DNA of 64,000 bases from Trebouxia sp. TZW2008 (lineage: Eukaryota > Chlorophyta > Trebouxiophyceae > Trebouxiales > Trebouxiaceae): assembly GCA_002118135.1 (NCBI GenBank), contig BDIU01000133.1, forward strand, positions 1-64,000, in the 5' to 3' direction. The translations under genes were made by a program, and so were the position numbers. Shown piece by piece: positions 1-11,439 of the stretch. Under the pieces are notes generated by a model. That model made no database searches and was not told where the DNA came from. It worked only from the letters and a program-made list of their open reading frames with translations. Each line of letters opens with the position of its first letter. Within the stretch, counting starts at the first letter, position 1.

Positions 1-179
1 AAATAACGGCTAGACTGACCGTGACCCGCAGCACCCCGCACGTGTCCCGTCTATGTCGTTACTCGAGCAGCACTTGATCACCAGTGACTTTGCATAGCGA
101 GGCGATTTGCCCAATCACCCGGCAGATTTGCAAAGTCGGCCGGCCTGCCAAGATGGTAGCGACGTAAGCTCAGGCATTC

Positions 180-2869
180 ATGGCGGGAGGTCTAGGGCCC
201 AAGCTTCCTCAGCTTGTTGGCGTTGTAGGTGCGGGACAGATGGGAGCCGGCATAGCTCAAGTCGCAGCCTCAACAGGGCTCTCTGTTGTGTTGACAGACG
301 TCAACCCTGCTGTATTGGAGAATGGCCTAGCAGTCATCCGCAAGTCTCTGGCAAGGCAGGTTAAAAAGAGCCTGACGACCCCAGAAGAGGCTGATCAGAC
401 AGCTAGTCGAATCGCGACTGCTCCCTCACTCAAGGTCTCGCTGTTGCGGGCAGCTTGTACCGTCAAGCTTGACAATGACGCCCTGTTCGTGTACAGCAGA
501 CTCTGAAGAGTCTGTTGACTTGCAGGCCCTGGAGGCAGCTGACTTTGTTATTGAGGCTGTGAGTGAAAACGAAAAGATCAAGCAGAGCATCTTTGCGCAG
601 GTCAGCAAGGTGTGGCATGGCCTGTAGCTGCACACATGAAGAGCTTGTTCACTTGATCTGTGTCTTCTGGCAGTCTGGTAGCCTTTGAGGTAGGCCTTGG
701 AAGTTTGAATTCACAGCACTCAGGTAAAATTCTGCTGCAGATGACCAAGCCAGACACAGTTCTGGCATCAAACACAAGCTCCATCTCCATCACGAGGCTT
801 GCTGCTGTTACAAGCCAGCCCTCTCAAGTGGTGCGTTCTCCCTCAGCCTCCACTTTGCACCCACCATATCACACCCTCGTTGATGCTCAAACATACGTCT
901 GAGGAAGCTGATGATGCATTGTGCCATTCTTTCTGCAACATGGCAAACCTCTCAGTTGGCACTGCTCTGATGCTAACACAGTCACAGTCTGATGTATGCT
1001 GCTCTGGCTGTGCAGTACGAAGCAACGCAGGGTATACAGTGAGGCTTAAACCCATACTCTGAGCATTTTCTTTTGCACTGCAGCTCAGGTGGGCATGCAT
1101 TTCATGAATCCTGTGCCAGTGATGCGCCTGGTGGAGCTCATCAAAGGCATGCAGACGTCAGATCAGGTAAAGTTCTGACAATCACAAAACGCAAGACTTC
1201 TTTGCTTCTGTACATGCCTAGTTGGGCCTGCTGCACACATTTTAAATAGCTCATGAACGAGTGAAGACTTCCCATCACTGCATGCTAGCTGCAAGCCAGA
1301 TTTTGCTTCAGCGCTACATGATGGGCCACTTCATGATGCAGACTTGCTTGGCAACACCCTGTGACTCTGGCCTAATTTGATGCAGAATTGCTGACTCTGT
1401 GCAGTAACAATGTGCCACGCATTGTGCTTTGATGATGCTGCAACAGTGACTTTGTACTGTACATGTGATGATAATCGTGACATTCCAGGTGCATCAGGCT
1501 GCCCACAACCTGGCTCAGCATCTGGGCAAGACTGTGTGCAATTCCAATGACCGTCCTGGTTTCATTGTGAACCGAGTGCTCATGCCTATGATCAATGAAG
1601 CCTTCTACACGCTCATGGAGGTATGACAATACTGAGAGCTGCTTACTTGCTCAAGCTTAGGTCATAAAATGCGACCTTTCTTTGTGCAACACAGTTATTT
1701 GGCGGTGTTTCACTATATCATAGACTGCCTGACCCTCATGGACATATCGTCAATGCCACTGTGTGGCGCATACAATCAGCCTTGTTGGCTGGCTGAAGCA
1801 TGTAAAATGACTCTCTCTCTCTTCAATCATGATAAAGAAGAAAGGGCATCAGCACACTGCTTGTTGTTGACTGTGCTGTTGACATAGCTCCTGTGCAGGA
1901 CATTTGCTTGTTGACTGTTGTGCGCACAGCCTGATGCACCTGAAAATGTCACAACCATCATCACATGTACAGGATTCATGATGTGTTACTGCACAAACAG
2001 AGTCAACGAATCTGTATCAACCCCAGCGCAAAGTCACACTGTGTTGCCCGTCAAGTCTGCATCATGAAATGGTACATCATGTAGCGCTGAAGTTTGTGTT
2101 GATCACACAAGTGCTGTGCAGGGTGTTGGGACAGCTCAGGATATAGACAATGGCATGAAGCTGGGGACCAATCAGCCTATGGGGCCTTTGCAGCTTGCTG
2201 ACTTCATTGGTGTGCTTCTGCTATGCATCTTTGGCAGCTTCACTGTTGCTGCTTTGTTGCAATCCCAGGCTGCCCCTATAAACAGAGGCTCCCGTCATGA
2301 CGCCCAACTCCGTAGACTTTCCTTTTTCTTTGTTTCTGCTTCATCAAAAGTGCCATGCATGGCTGCACTGGAATGAGAATTTGTGAGTCATACCTGCAGG
2401 ACTGGACACATGCTTGTCCATCATGAAAGTGCTGCATGAGGGCCTTGGGGACAGCAAGTACCGGCCCTGCCCCTTGCTGGTACAGTATGTTGATGCAGGT
2501 ATTCACTTTGCCTCAGTCTCATGAAAATTGTAGGGGTTGAAACACAATGTGAGGCTGTTAACAGCTCTTGCTTGGTCTGTTGCTCAGAGGATTTGTCCTG
2601 GTTTGCTGCACAGACATAGTTGACACTGCCAGATGCATGGCCTCACAAGAAAAGTCTGTGCCGTTGGGCATCATAACAAGAGCCTCTGTTTATTGGGGCA
2701 ACCCAGATTAAAAAGTGTCATTAGACATGCATGTCCATGTATGCAAAGCCAACATGTTTCATTGTTTGATTTCCAGATTCTGTAACAGTACAAAGAGCTT
2801 CATGCTGACGCAGGGTGGCTAGGCAAGAAGGCTTACAAAGGTGTCTACACATATGCAAAAGAAGTGTAG
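180..2869 (+). CDS. 3-hydroxyacyl-CoA (3-hydroxybutyryl-CoA) dehydrogenase, 8 exons
   Basis: NAD-dependent oxidation of 3-hydroxyacyl-CoA to 3-ketoacyl-CoA, as in beta-oxidation or acetoacetyl-CoA metabolism. I place exons at 180-434, 526-609, 741-830, 1089-1166, 1489-1620, 2122-2209, 2400-2498 and 2814-2869. All junctions are GT..AG and in phase, giving 293 aa, the usual length of the plant single-domain enzyme. The N-terminus carries the Rossmann loop [14 protein letters not shown]. The active-site serine lies in [13 protein letters not shown], the catalytic histidine in [16 protein letters not shown], and the dimer/C-domain signatures are [15 protein letters not shown] and [19 protein letters not shown]. 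Exon 2 must use the donor at 610 rather than 601 to keep the FAQVSKMTKP spacing of the family. The C-terminus (AKEV) is not a PTS1 peroxisomal signal and no transit peptide is evident, so the compartment is unclear. Confidence 0.93.
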
Positions 2870-3880
2870 CAGTGTGAGGAATTAGCACCTCGCCATCTCA
2901 GTAGCAATGCCTCTTGATCCATACGCAATCTGTGACGATGGTTTTGAAGGCTCCCATCGTCAATTTTGCTTCACACTGTCAATTTCTTTTCCCTGTGAGG
3001 AGCTAAGGATGCCCTTCTGGCACTTTGAGCAGAATCAATGCGGACAATCAGCCTCATATGTGGGTTGAGGGTTTGCTGTTGGTTTCACAGCATACTTTGA
3101 AGGCATTGTCACGCAGCACAGTTCTCTGCTTTGTCTGCCGCCATCTAGCCAGCAATGCCTTGCATCCCCTACACGCTCTGTAGCAGGAAGTCTGAAGGCA
3201 AAACCTCAAGCTTGGAATTGAGTAGCCATAGCATGATGCACCTGCATGCTAAGATTGGTTCAGAGGCAGATAGGTAAATGAAAAGAAGTGCAACAAGCAT
3301 TCAAATGTTCAAGGATCTTGAGCGTTTCGGCAATCAAGCACTTGTGTCTGCTCCAAAAAGGCTATGCACACTTGGCAGTTAAAACGCTCATGCTCTCCCC
3401 TGCTGCTTCTTATCAGTGCAACATAGTCTTGTGCAGCTAAACTCTCCTACCTAACATTGCAGACAAGCAAATCTTCGCTGATATTGCTCACTAATCATTC
3501 AATGTGACTGCGTGTGCAACAGTTCCATGGAATGCTGCTATATGATCATCAAGGTTGCTGTACATGTAGCCATCAGTCATTCTTGACCTTGAAAGAGAAG
3601 AGCAGTCAGAGGTTTGTCCTCATATGATACAGAGAGTGGTGTAATCCAATCTGCTGCTGCTACTCACGCTATTGCTGCTGAGGAGAGGCATGCATAGCTA
3701 GGCCTTCCTGTTTGTCATGCACACCACTAGACAGCCAGAGCCCAGTCCCTCAGGGCCCAATCTGAACCACTGGTACTTTCCACCTTCGCTCTGCTGCTGC
3801 TACTGATACTGCTGCTAACGTTACAACTGATGCTGCTGCTGTTGCTACTACTGCTACTACTGTTGCTGATGCGCCTGATG
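2870..3880. other. Convergent intergenic region
   Basis: Holds the 3' ends of the dehydrogenase (+) and the NUB1-like gene (-). A TGTAA motif at 3640-3644 is the only candidate polyadenylation signal I see for the + gene and would imply a long 3' UTR. From about 3780 onward the sequence is a degenerate CTG/CTA triplet tract that runs into the coding poly-Gln of the - strand gene. I see no further gene. Confidence 0.5.
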
Positions 3881-6800
3881 CTATTGCTGACACTGTTTGG
3901 GCTGCTGTGGCTGCTGCTGCTGCTGCTGCTGTATGAGCATGAGATACTCCTGAATTGCCAGGCCTTCTTGTCTGACATCAACATCATAAGCAGCCAATGG
4001 GTCATCCTTCACCACAGCTGCCAGCTCAGCTTCAGCCTCACAATCCCTGTCATCTTGCTGCTGTTCCTTTGCTGCACTGGAGGGACAAGCATTCTGTGCA
4101 TCTGAGCTGCCATCTATGTCTTCACCCCCTGCAATGTATGTACAGCAACATCCCCTCATAAGGACACTCAATATGAGAGCATTCTTGATGTAAGGACATT
4201 CTCAATGTAAGGACAATCTCAATGTAAGGAGAGTGCAATCGGTACCAAATCACTGCATTCTGACTGCAGTGGCGTCTCTGAGTGAGGACATGTCAATATA
4301 AGGACAATTGTTCTGGTACCCAAAGCAGTCTTTACAAGGAAACGCCACTGTACACAGTTGAAGCTGTCAAGGTGGCCCCTGCAGGCTCTGTCTTCAGACA
4401 CACAACTTGATCAGTAAATGGTTCACGGACTGCGCAGATCGCAAAGTCTTAATTGATAGATAGATTTGACACCTGTGCCCGCGCGAACGTGAGGTAGAGA
4501 ACAGGTATGCCTCACACTGTTCCTGTAGGCCACACAGCAGGCTTATTTTATCACCTGAAGGTGTGCAAAGTCCTGGAAAAGCAGCAAACTGCCCTTAGCA
4601 TCTTGGGCTGTGGGCTGCCCGGCAACTATTGCAGTGAAAAGTGCAACCAGATGCCTGCCTAAAGTCAGCCGCTCAGCATGCTTGCCTTATGCTGATTATG
4701 CATGCTGACGTGCATCTACTGTGTCAGCACATGATGTTGAAAAGGTGTCTTGCCTCCTGCTGCGGAACACAGCACAGACAGACACACAGACAGACACAGA
4801 AACCTACTTACACAGCACATCTGGAGATAAGTTGGTGAAGAACCCTTTGGGAAGGCCAACAACATACAGTAACTCCTCTTTGCAAGGACACTTGTTGTAA
4901 GGACATTTTTCACGTAAGGGCAATTGGGAACTGATCACTGCATTCTGACTACGGTGGTCTCCTGAGTCAGGACAATTTGGCGTAAGCACAGTTTTCATGG
5001 TAACCAAAGCAGTCGTTACAGAGCAAAGTCACTGTACTTGAAGTGTTGCTTTGTAGCGCCTGAGCCAGCAAGCTAGCAGCATTTGCTGCTGGCTGCTCAG
5101 GCTTTGCCCTGTTTCCTGCAGCCTTAGCTGAGGCACCCCAAGACACGAGCAGGTCCACTGCGTTAGCTTGGTTGTTCTGTGTCTGCTGAAGCGCTTTGAT
5201 GGATGAGTCTTGGCTGAAGCCCATGGCTTGGAGGGCTTGCAGAAATTCTGGATTTGGGTGCATCTGCAGCACCACAACAAGCAATGGTCTGACCATGTGT
5301 CTGAACTTTGTCATGATCATGGTGCTCAGCTCACAGCAAATATGCGACAAGACATCGTTGTTCCTGCAGGTGTCACAGCACAAGAACAAGGCCCTTGCGC
5401 AGCAGCTGCAGGGGAGGAGACCGCTCTGACAGAGTAGGGCATGATTTTCTGGATCTGTGGGAAACGGCGGCGTGTCCCCATGATGCGATGGGCGATCGGG
5501 TCATTGGAGTCTGCAGGCAGCACACATCGCAATACCAAACTAGCACTGACTGCAAACCTTTCAGGGAGATACACTTTGGGGCATACATTGCAATGCAAAC
5601 CCAGCATGGACTGCAAGCGTGTCAGGAAGATACACTTTGGGGTACACATTGCAGTTCCAAATCAGCACTGACTGCAAGGCTGTCAGGGAGATACATTTTG
5701 GGTGGGCTTATCTATGCACATGAAATAAAAAAAGAGCTTCCCAGAAATTGATTCGCCAGATAGCTCACCTTGGACTGACGGCTAGCTGCTGTCAAGTACG
5801 CTGCAAATTGCAGGTGTTGTTTTCTTTGTGGGTCTGCTAGGGCATCCAAAGCTGCCTGTCCATTGTTATTGCTCTGCAGCCACACTGTGCATTTTGTGAA
5901 CCCTGTGTTGCAAACTTCTGGGCAGCAACTAGGCTAGCTGCACACGTCATAGAACAGTTCTGCCATAGAACATTCTGGTCACAGAAAAGTCCTGTCATAG
6001 AACAGTCTTCATCATAAAACAGTCATACACCTGTCATAGAACAGTCCTGTCGTAGAACAGTCCTGTTATGAAACAGTCCTGTTATGGAATAGTTCTGTGT
6101 GAGCATGAAGGTCATGATAATGCTGAGAGTCAGACGAAGAGGCACGCGGTGCAGATATCCAAATTGCATGCTAGTCAGGCATGTGACTTGAACTGAGTCT
6201 CTACAGAGGCAATTCAGAGCCTGCAAACTATCGTAGCACGCTTGTGTGCCAAAGTCGCGATGCATTTGCAGAGCCTTGCTAAGCCAGATTGTTCTCGGCG
6301 TTTTTCCCAAAGCTTGCTCATCAGTGCAGTTTTGGGAGTCTGCTTCCAGATCACGAACTAAGTAAGCCAGGTTGTCACCAACCCAAAGCGATGTGCAGAA
6401 GACCCTTTTGACCAGCAGTCACCTGCTTCAGAGCTTCTGCAGCTAGTGCCGCATCAAAGCCCATGTCCTTCAGATACTCCAGCGATGTTGCATTCACTAG
6501 CCTGCCATCAGCTGTGGTGCCGTAGCTGCAGCATGCAATTGAGTCTGAGTCAAGTGTCAAGGTGTCACACATCAACTGTATGCCAGGCAAAATTCACAAG
6601 TCGATGAGATGTAAAAAGAGGTGCTGTGGTGCTGTTGCTGCCGCTTTCAGCTTAGCCGGAGTGAAATGTCGTGTTGCATCAGCTCAAAAGCATCTGAGGG
6701 AGGCTGCAGGAGGCAGCTAGGTGTGTACAGAAGCAATCAGCCACGGTTCCATATTGGCAGCGCTCAGCTTATTCTCAATGGTGTCAAATTGCCGCGCGCT

Positions 6801-9800
6801 GCTACGCTTTTTGTATGTGGATGAAACTTACACAAAGGCCCCAGCTAGGTATGTACAGGGGCAAACAGCTTCGTCGTTAAGCAGGCTATTGCGGGCAAAA
6901 CATATCGTGTACTTTTGTCAGTTGCAGCCGTCAAAACTTCAAGCGACAGTGATGCTACAGAGAGCAAGGAAGAGGAGTCTCTGCCGGCCTGCATGCTTGA
7001 TTTTGTCATTATTATGTGCAGCCTATCAAGGTGCAGGAACAGCAAAGCATAGCATGCAATTCTGCTGACACGCTCACCTGCGCATTTCCTTGCGGACCTT
7101 CTTCTCCTGGGCATGGTCTGCCTTGCGTTTCTGCATGCAGCAACACATTTTTCTGCAGCATCAACTGTGTTTGCAGCATCAATTGTGTTTGCAGCAACGA
7201 ACGCTGCTTACAGGAGCAATTTTGTTCGCAGCATCAAACGCCACTTACAGCATCAAATGTTTCTCAGCATTAACTTGTTTAGGCAGCATCAAACGCATGG
7301 ATGTAACAGCAGCATCAACATTTATGTATATGACTCAGCTTGCAGGACAGCAGACAACAGGCAAGTCAGCCTTTCAGGTGACATGCCAAAAAATCGTTGA
7401 CCACCCCAGTCCGTATAGTGTCTTCCTGTTGTAGTGGCACTTGATATAGTGACATTCTCGATGTGGCAACAGTGCAAGCGGGAATCACGCACCGCAATCT
7501 GACTGCAATGGTACTTCTGAGTAAGGACAACCCAATGTAGTGACAAAGTCCTCAGGAACAAAATACAATAGTGGAATCAAGATGTCACTGTACCTTGGAA
7601 ATTTGGGCCTGTTCAGCTGCAAAGGAGGCTGCCTGCTCAGTATTGCCCTCACAGAAACGCAGGGCTCTTGTAGCCTACACAGCAGACCATGATTAGACAA
7701 CACTTTTGGAGATTTGGGCCTGTTCAGCTGCCAATGAGGCTGCCTGCTCTGTCCTGCCCTCACAGGACTGCAGGGCTTTTGTAGCCTACACAGCAGACCA
7801 TCATCACCACCTTCACCATAACCTTCTGCATGCTTGCTAGTACAAATACATGCTCCTGCCGATGCAGTCAGATCTTCCCAAGCAAGTGTTGCTGAAGCCA
7901 TGTTGTATCAACACAGGTCAATCCAGGCCTTGCTCAATTTTCTGTACACTGAAGACCATTCAGGCCGTCGATGCCACAGCAGATAGCTGGGGCGCTGCAG
8001 AGTGTGTGCACAAACAGCAAAATTGCAGATGCAACACCGCGCCAAACTTGCTGACTGCTGAGATGTTTCAGCAACGCTGTCGCTGAAGATCCTGCACAAC
8101 ATCCAAAGCACAATCAGCAGGGGTCAACATGGGCTCTCAAAGTCCAGGGGCTACCCAAATGATGTCCACAATTTAGTGCGGGCTGCAGAGCAATTTGTGT
8201 GGGCTGCACTAGATGTACTAACATTGTGGCAAATTTGTGTGTGCTGCCCGTGCATGGCACAGGGCCATGCACAATTTGGGGGTCATGCCCCTGGGGCTGA
8301 GTGGGGGCTGTAGAATTCCAACAATCAGTCAATGGTCGGGATTTGACCAGCCCACCTGTGAAGTGGAAAACCCCATCAAAGCCAGCACTGCTAGTGACTC
8401 ATCTGCCACTTGTAAGTGCTGCCACTTAGCATGTGCCGCATGCAGGTGCTGAGAGGCTTGCCACTTGTTTGTAAGTGTGGCCTCTGGTCTGTGCAGTACA
8501 CAAGCAGATGAAAGATCCGAATGGAACCAACAGGTCACCTGTGAATTTGAGAAGCCCATTGAAGCCAGCGTTGCTATTGCCCCAGCATGTAGTCTGTCAA
8601 TGCAGCAGCATGCAGCACAAGCATGATAGCTTTTCAACAGCCAACCTGTGCAGTGGACAACCCCATGGAAGCTAGAGTTGCTAGTGCCTCATCTGCCATT
8701 TGTAAGCGCTGCCACTTGCCTTGTGCTGCATTTGTAAGCGCAGCATCTGGTCTGGGTGGGACACAAGCAGATGATGATCAGGATGTAATCAGCAGGTCAC
8801 CTGTGAAGTGGAGAAGCCCATTGAAGCCAAAGTAGCCAGTGACTCATCTGCCACTTGTAGGCGCTGCCACTTGTCTTGTGCTGCATGCAGGTGCTGAGAA
8901 GCATTCCCTTGACCGCTGTGGAAGGCTGCAACCCCTTGCAGTAATTCCAGGCGCACATAGCTGCAAACAGAAGCCAATTCTCATTCCAACACTTGTATAA
9001 TGTTGGGCGGGTGTCTTCACTTCACAGGGGCAATCAGCTGCTTGAACGTTCATTGCTTGCTTGGAAGAGCTCTTGCTCAAGATGCAACAGCCCTCTGCTT
9101 CAATATAACCTGAAAGCCAGCCCCGCCTCGCCTTCAAATCAAAAAAAAGCCCTTGGCAGCAGTTTGTTATATTTTTTATCACAGTTGATCAAGTAGCAGC
9201 AGTGCAGCAAGCCCAGGTGCATACAGCTGCAACAGACACAGAGTCCTGTCCTAGCTTATCAGCTGCAGCTTCCTATCTTAAACCTCTGCGGCCCCATCAG
9301 CATGCTGTGCAAAAGTCAAAATCAGGAAAAGTCCCTTGGGTCATGTGCAACACATGGAGCACACGTTCACATGGCCAGCTCAGGGCACAACTTGCTCAAT
9401 GCCACTCTCAGATCGGTGCAAGTGATGCAGTGAATCACCATACATAATACTCAATACGCAATATGCAGTCTTTGGAAGTGTGAACCACTGAGATGCGATT
9501 CAAATTGTGGAGTACGCAATATGTCGGGGCCAATATGCAATACCCAATACGCAGGTGTATTACAGAATCAATCGCTGAAATGAAGAGTATATTGATTCAC
9601 TGAAGTGATGTCATGCTGGTCACATAGATGGCATGCTCACATGGCCAGCTCAGGGCAGAAGTTGCCGTGCAGATGGCGCATGCGCTCTCCTGAGGGGCCG
9701 TGACTGCGCCGCAAGCTGGCTTGGGCCTTGTTCAGGCGTGCCCTGGCGGAGGCCAACTGCCCCAAGGCCCTGAGTTGGAAATAGCACCTGCACGTATCAC

Positions 9801-11439
9801 AAACAGCACTTCGATCAACTGTTCACCTAGTTTGACTGTCCTTTGAGACCCAGCAGGGTGGTCAATAGACGATGTCAACGTGATGACCACGCAACACAGC
9901 AACTACACCAAGGTAAGCATGCAATCAGTTGTCTGCCACATTCAACAACAAAGCATCTGATGATGTCCTCAGCCGCATGAACTTCATCTGCATGTGACTT
10001 ATAACAATGCAAGTCAGCAAGACCCAGTGACTTCATGAACAATAACTCCACTGCACTGAAAGTTGACAAAAAGCAATAAAAAGTTCATGATGTATCTCTT
10101 TTCAGCAATCCTATCAATTCCCTGGCTCAAGAGCAGCTCACCAGACAATGTCAATCATCAGAAGGCCCACATTGTCCACCATCTTCAAGTGCTTGGGGTT
10201 ACACATCTCAAAGGCCTCCTCTGCCAGCAGCAGCACATCCAATGCCGCTTGATAATCTTCCTGAGATTGACAACAAGCAGGACTGCTTTGCATGTGATCA
10301 GATGCACAAGCTCAAGCATGCAAACTTACATTCACAACAGCAAGTCAAGAACCCATGCACAAGCAATAGCATGCAACAGAGCAAGTTTAGAACTGCATGC
10401 ATATAAGTGAAAAGGCAGGCAGCAAAGGAGTCAGTGCAAAGGGGGAATGCATGCCAGAGTGAAGCAAAATCAAGTTTTTGAAGGACTACATCCTGCAGCA
10501 CCTTTGCACAATTACCAGACATCAATAGACTCATGGACTTGTGCAAGCTTGAGAAACAAGATGTGTGCACCTGCTGAGCATATGGCTGTACAAGACGTGA
10601 TGGCTTTGCCAGGACATCAGCAAGGCTTTCTCACCTTCTCAAGGCTTTGTTTGCCCTGCTCATGGAGCGCTAAACCCATGACAAGCGCCTTGCGATCCTG
10701 AGGGTCATCAAAGTGTACACCTTGCCCAGCCTGATTCCCTATCGCAAACTCATATGCATCATCATTCCATGAACTGCATCACAGCCATCTACAAGGTAAC
10801 GCATAGCAGAGCTTGGCCTGTTGAGCTAGCAAAACAGCGTTAGTGTTGCATCTGTGATCTAACGAGTTGAGTCACCTGCCATCTCCCCTTGAAGCAACAG
10901 CTGAGGCTGCTTCTTTTAGGCGTGCTAGGCGCTGGGCACGATCTTCCTGCTGAGCGAGCTTGCTGCTGCCTGCTGCATTTGCCGTTCGCATGACAAGAAG
11001 CCTGCTTTTGCTGTGTATTCCATAGTCTTTGAGGGCTTTGCTGTCAGCCTGCAAGTGACACGGATCTGCCGACATTGCTGCAGCAGCGAAACGGTATACC
11101 AGTCAAGAGACGATGCATCAGCAACGCTACCAAATTGCGCACCTCCAATGTTCTACCGCCAGCGATCAGCTTGATACCAATTGCGCTGCTTTCTCCTGCA
11201 GGCTTCGACGAAGCTGAGTGGTTGAGTGATCAGTAGGTTTTAGACCATTTAGCGCAGGCAGTACGCATTAGTATTAGCAGAACAAGTGCCTTGTCTATAA
11301 GCGCGTGCGACCCACCAAGGAGGCTGCTGATTGCCTGACGCACCGACCCGACGGAACCAGGGGAGTCCAAGGCAGGTACCGACACCGCGCCAGCGTACAC
11401 GCCCGCGCACTGCAACTGCACCGGATCTGCAGACGCCAT
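3881..11439 (-). CDS. NUB1: NUB1-like ubiquitin-like/UBA domain protein
   Basis: Homologue of NEDD8 ultimate buster 1, an adaptor that delivers NEDD8/ubiquitin-type conjugates to the proteasome (family knowledge). Exons 1-4 (11439-11316, 11195-11143, 11048-10876, 10773-10635) join in phase and encode a ubiquitin-like domain (IGIKLIAGGRTLE, then ALKDYGIHSKSRLLVMR) followed by a helical region (LVMGLALHEQGKQSLEK). Exons near 10265-10140 and 9780-9640 continue it (LDVLLLAEEAFEMCNPKHLK; ARLNKAQASLRRSHGPSGER). Exon 8960-8801 has VRLELLQGVAAFHSGQ and the first UBA half. UBA-2 is split over about 6520-6430 and 5880-5771. UBA-3 is at 5269-5038 (FLQALQAMGFSQDSS). The last exon from 4128 carries the acidic NUB1-type tail and ends in a poly-Gln run with a TAG stop. 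Some UBA exons are tandemly duplicated (separate entries), so the mature form is uncertain. Confidence 0.83.
4143..4350. mobile_element. Short inverted-repeat element, copy 1 (TA target site)
   Basis: A 208-bp element flanked by TA (4141-4142 and 4351-4352). It begins CAGCAACATCCCC and ends GCCACTG, matching the termini of the other copies. The interior has repeated TAAGGACA motifs and the family core GCATTCTGACTGCAGTGGC. The TA duplication and CAGT-type ends suggest a non-autonomous Tc1/mariner or pogo-like MITE. Its left end lies 12 bp from the acceptor of the last NUB1-like exon. Confidence 0.75.
4867..5034. mobile_element. Short inverted-repeat element, copy 2 (TA target site)
   Basis: A 168-bp element flanked by TA (4865-4866 and 5035-5036). 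Ends are CAGTAACTCC and AAAGTCACTG, an imperfect terminal inverted repeat. It contains AAGGACA repeats and the core GCATTCTGACTACGGTGG. On the - strand its terminus abuts the UBA-3 exon: the donor GTACAG is one host G, the TA duplication and the first CAG of the element. Confidence 0.8.
5519..5703. repeat. Three-copy 61-bp tandem repeat
   Basis: Three imperfect copies in an intron of the NUB1-like gene. Markers such as AGCACTGACTGCAA and GGGAGATACACTTTGGGG recur at a spacing of 60-61 bp (the latter ending near 5581, 5642 and 5703). No coding or terminal-repeat structure is seen. Confidence 0.85.
5771..5880 (-). other. Exon for second half of UBA-2 in the NUB1-like gene
   Basis: An in-frame exon between a CTGCAG acceptor and a GTGAGC donor. 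It reads SNNNGQAALDALADPQRK then LQFAAYLTAASRQSK. It completes the UBA begun in the exon near 6520-6430 (SLEYLKDMGFDAALAAEALKQ), and both junctions are phase 0. The downstream junction joins directly to the UBA-3 exon. Confidence 0.7.
5947..6099. repeat. 16-bp minisatellite
   Basis: About nine to ten degenerate copies of a 16-bp unit, roughly CATAGAACAGTCCTGT, lie in an intron. The best-kept copies start at 6042, 6058 and 6074. No gene function is evident. Confidence 0.85.
7140..7300. repeat. 17-bp degenerate minisatellite
   Basis: GCAGCATCAA followed by a T-rich spacer recurs at about 17 bp (7155 and 7172, then degenerate copies to about 7300). It is intronic in the NUB1-like gene. Confidence 0.7.
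7416..7590. mobile_element. Short inverted-repeat element, copy 3 (TA target site)
   Basis: A 175-bp element with TA at 7414-7415 and 7591-7592. The right end ATGTCACTG is conserved; the left end has a C-to-T change (TAGTGTCTTCC). The family core is present as GCAATCTGACTGCAATGG, followed by CTGAGTAAGGACA. On the - strand the terminus directly follows exon 7674-7594 and again forms a GTACAG donor. Confidence 0.75.
7594..7785 (-). repeat. Tandemly duplicated UBA second-half exon (two copies)
   Basis: Two copies of an exon about 110 bp apart: 7785-7704 (ATKALQSCEGRTEQ...) and 7674-7594 (ATRALRFCEGNTEQ...), each about 27 codons and each ending AAEQAQISK. Both start in phase 0 after a TGTAG acceptor. 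The first copy would end in phase 1 (donor GTGTTG). The second ends in phase 0 at a donor overlapping the inverted-repeat element. Spliced in series they would shift frame, so they are either alternatives or one is dead. Confidence 0.7.
8356..8930 (-). repeat. Four tandem copies of the UBA first-half exon
   Basis: Four copies of an exon end lie in tandem, each closing at a CACAG|GT-type donor (ends near 8801, 8646, 8539 and 8356). Their translations are near-identical: ESLATLASMGFSTSQ, EALATLASMGLSTAQ, AIATLASMGFSNSQ and ESLAVLALMGFSTSQ. Two copies also retain the upstream AAQ/HAKWQxLQVAD segment. All end in phase 0. The MGF loop of the UBA fold is kept in three and is MGL in one. Confidence 0.75.

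Noticed and set aside
3830..4105. A + strand poly-Leu frame resembling a membrane protein
   Set aside because: It is the antisense of the CAG/CTG tract that encodes the poly-Gln end of the NUB1-like protein.
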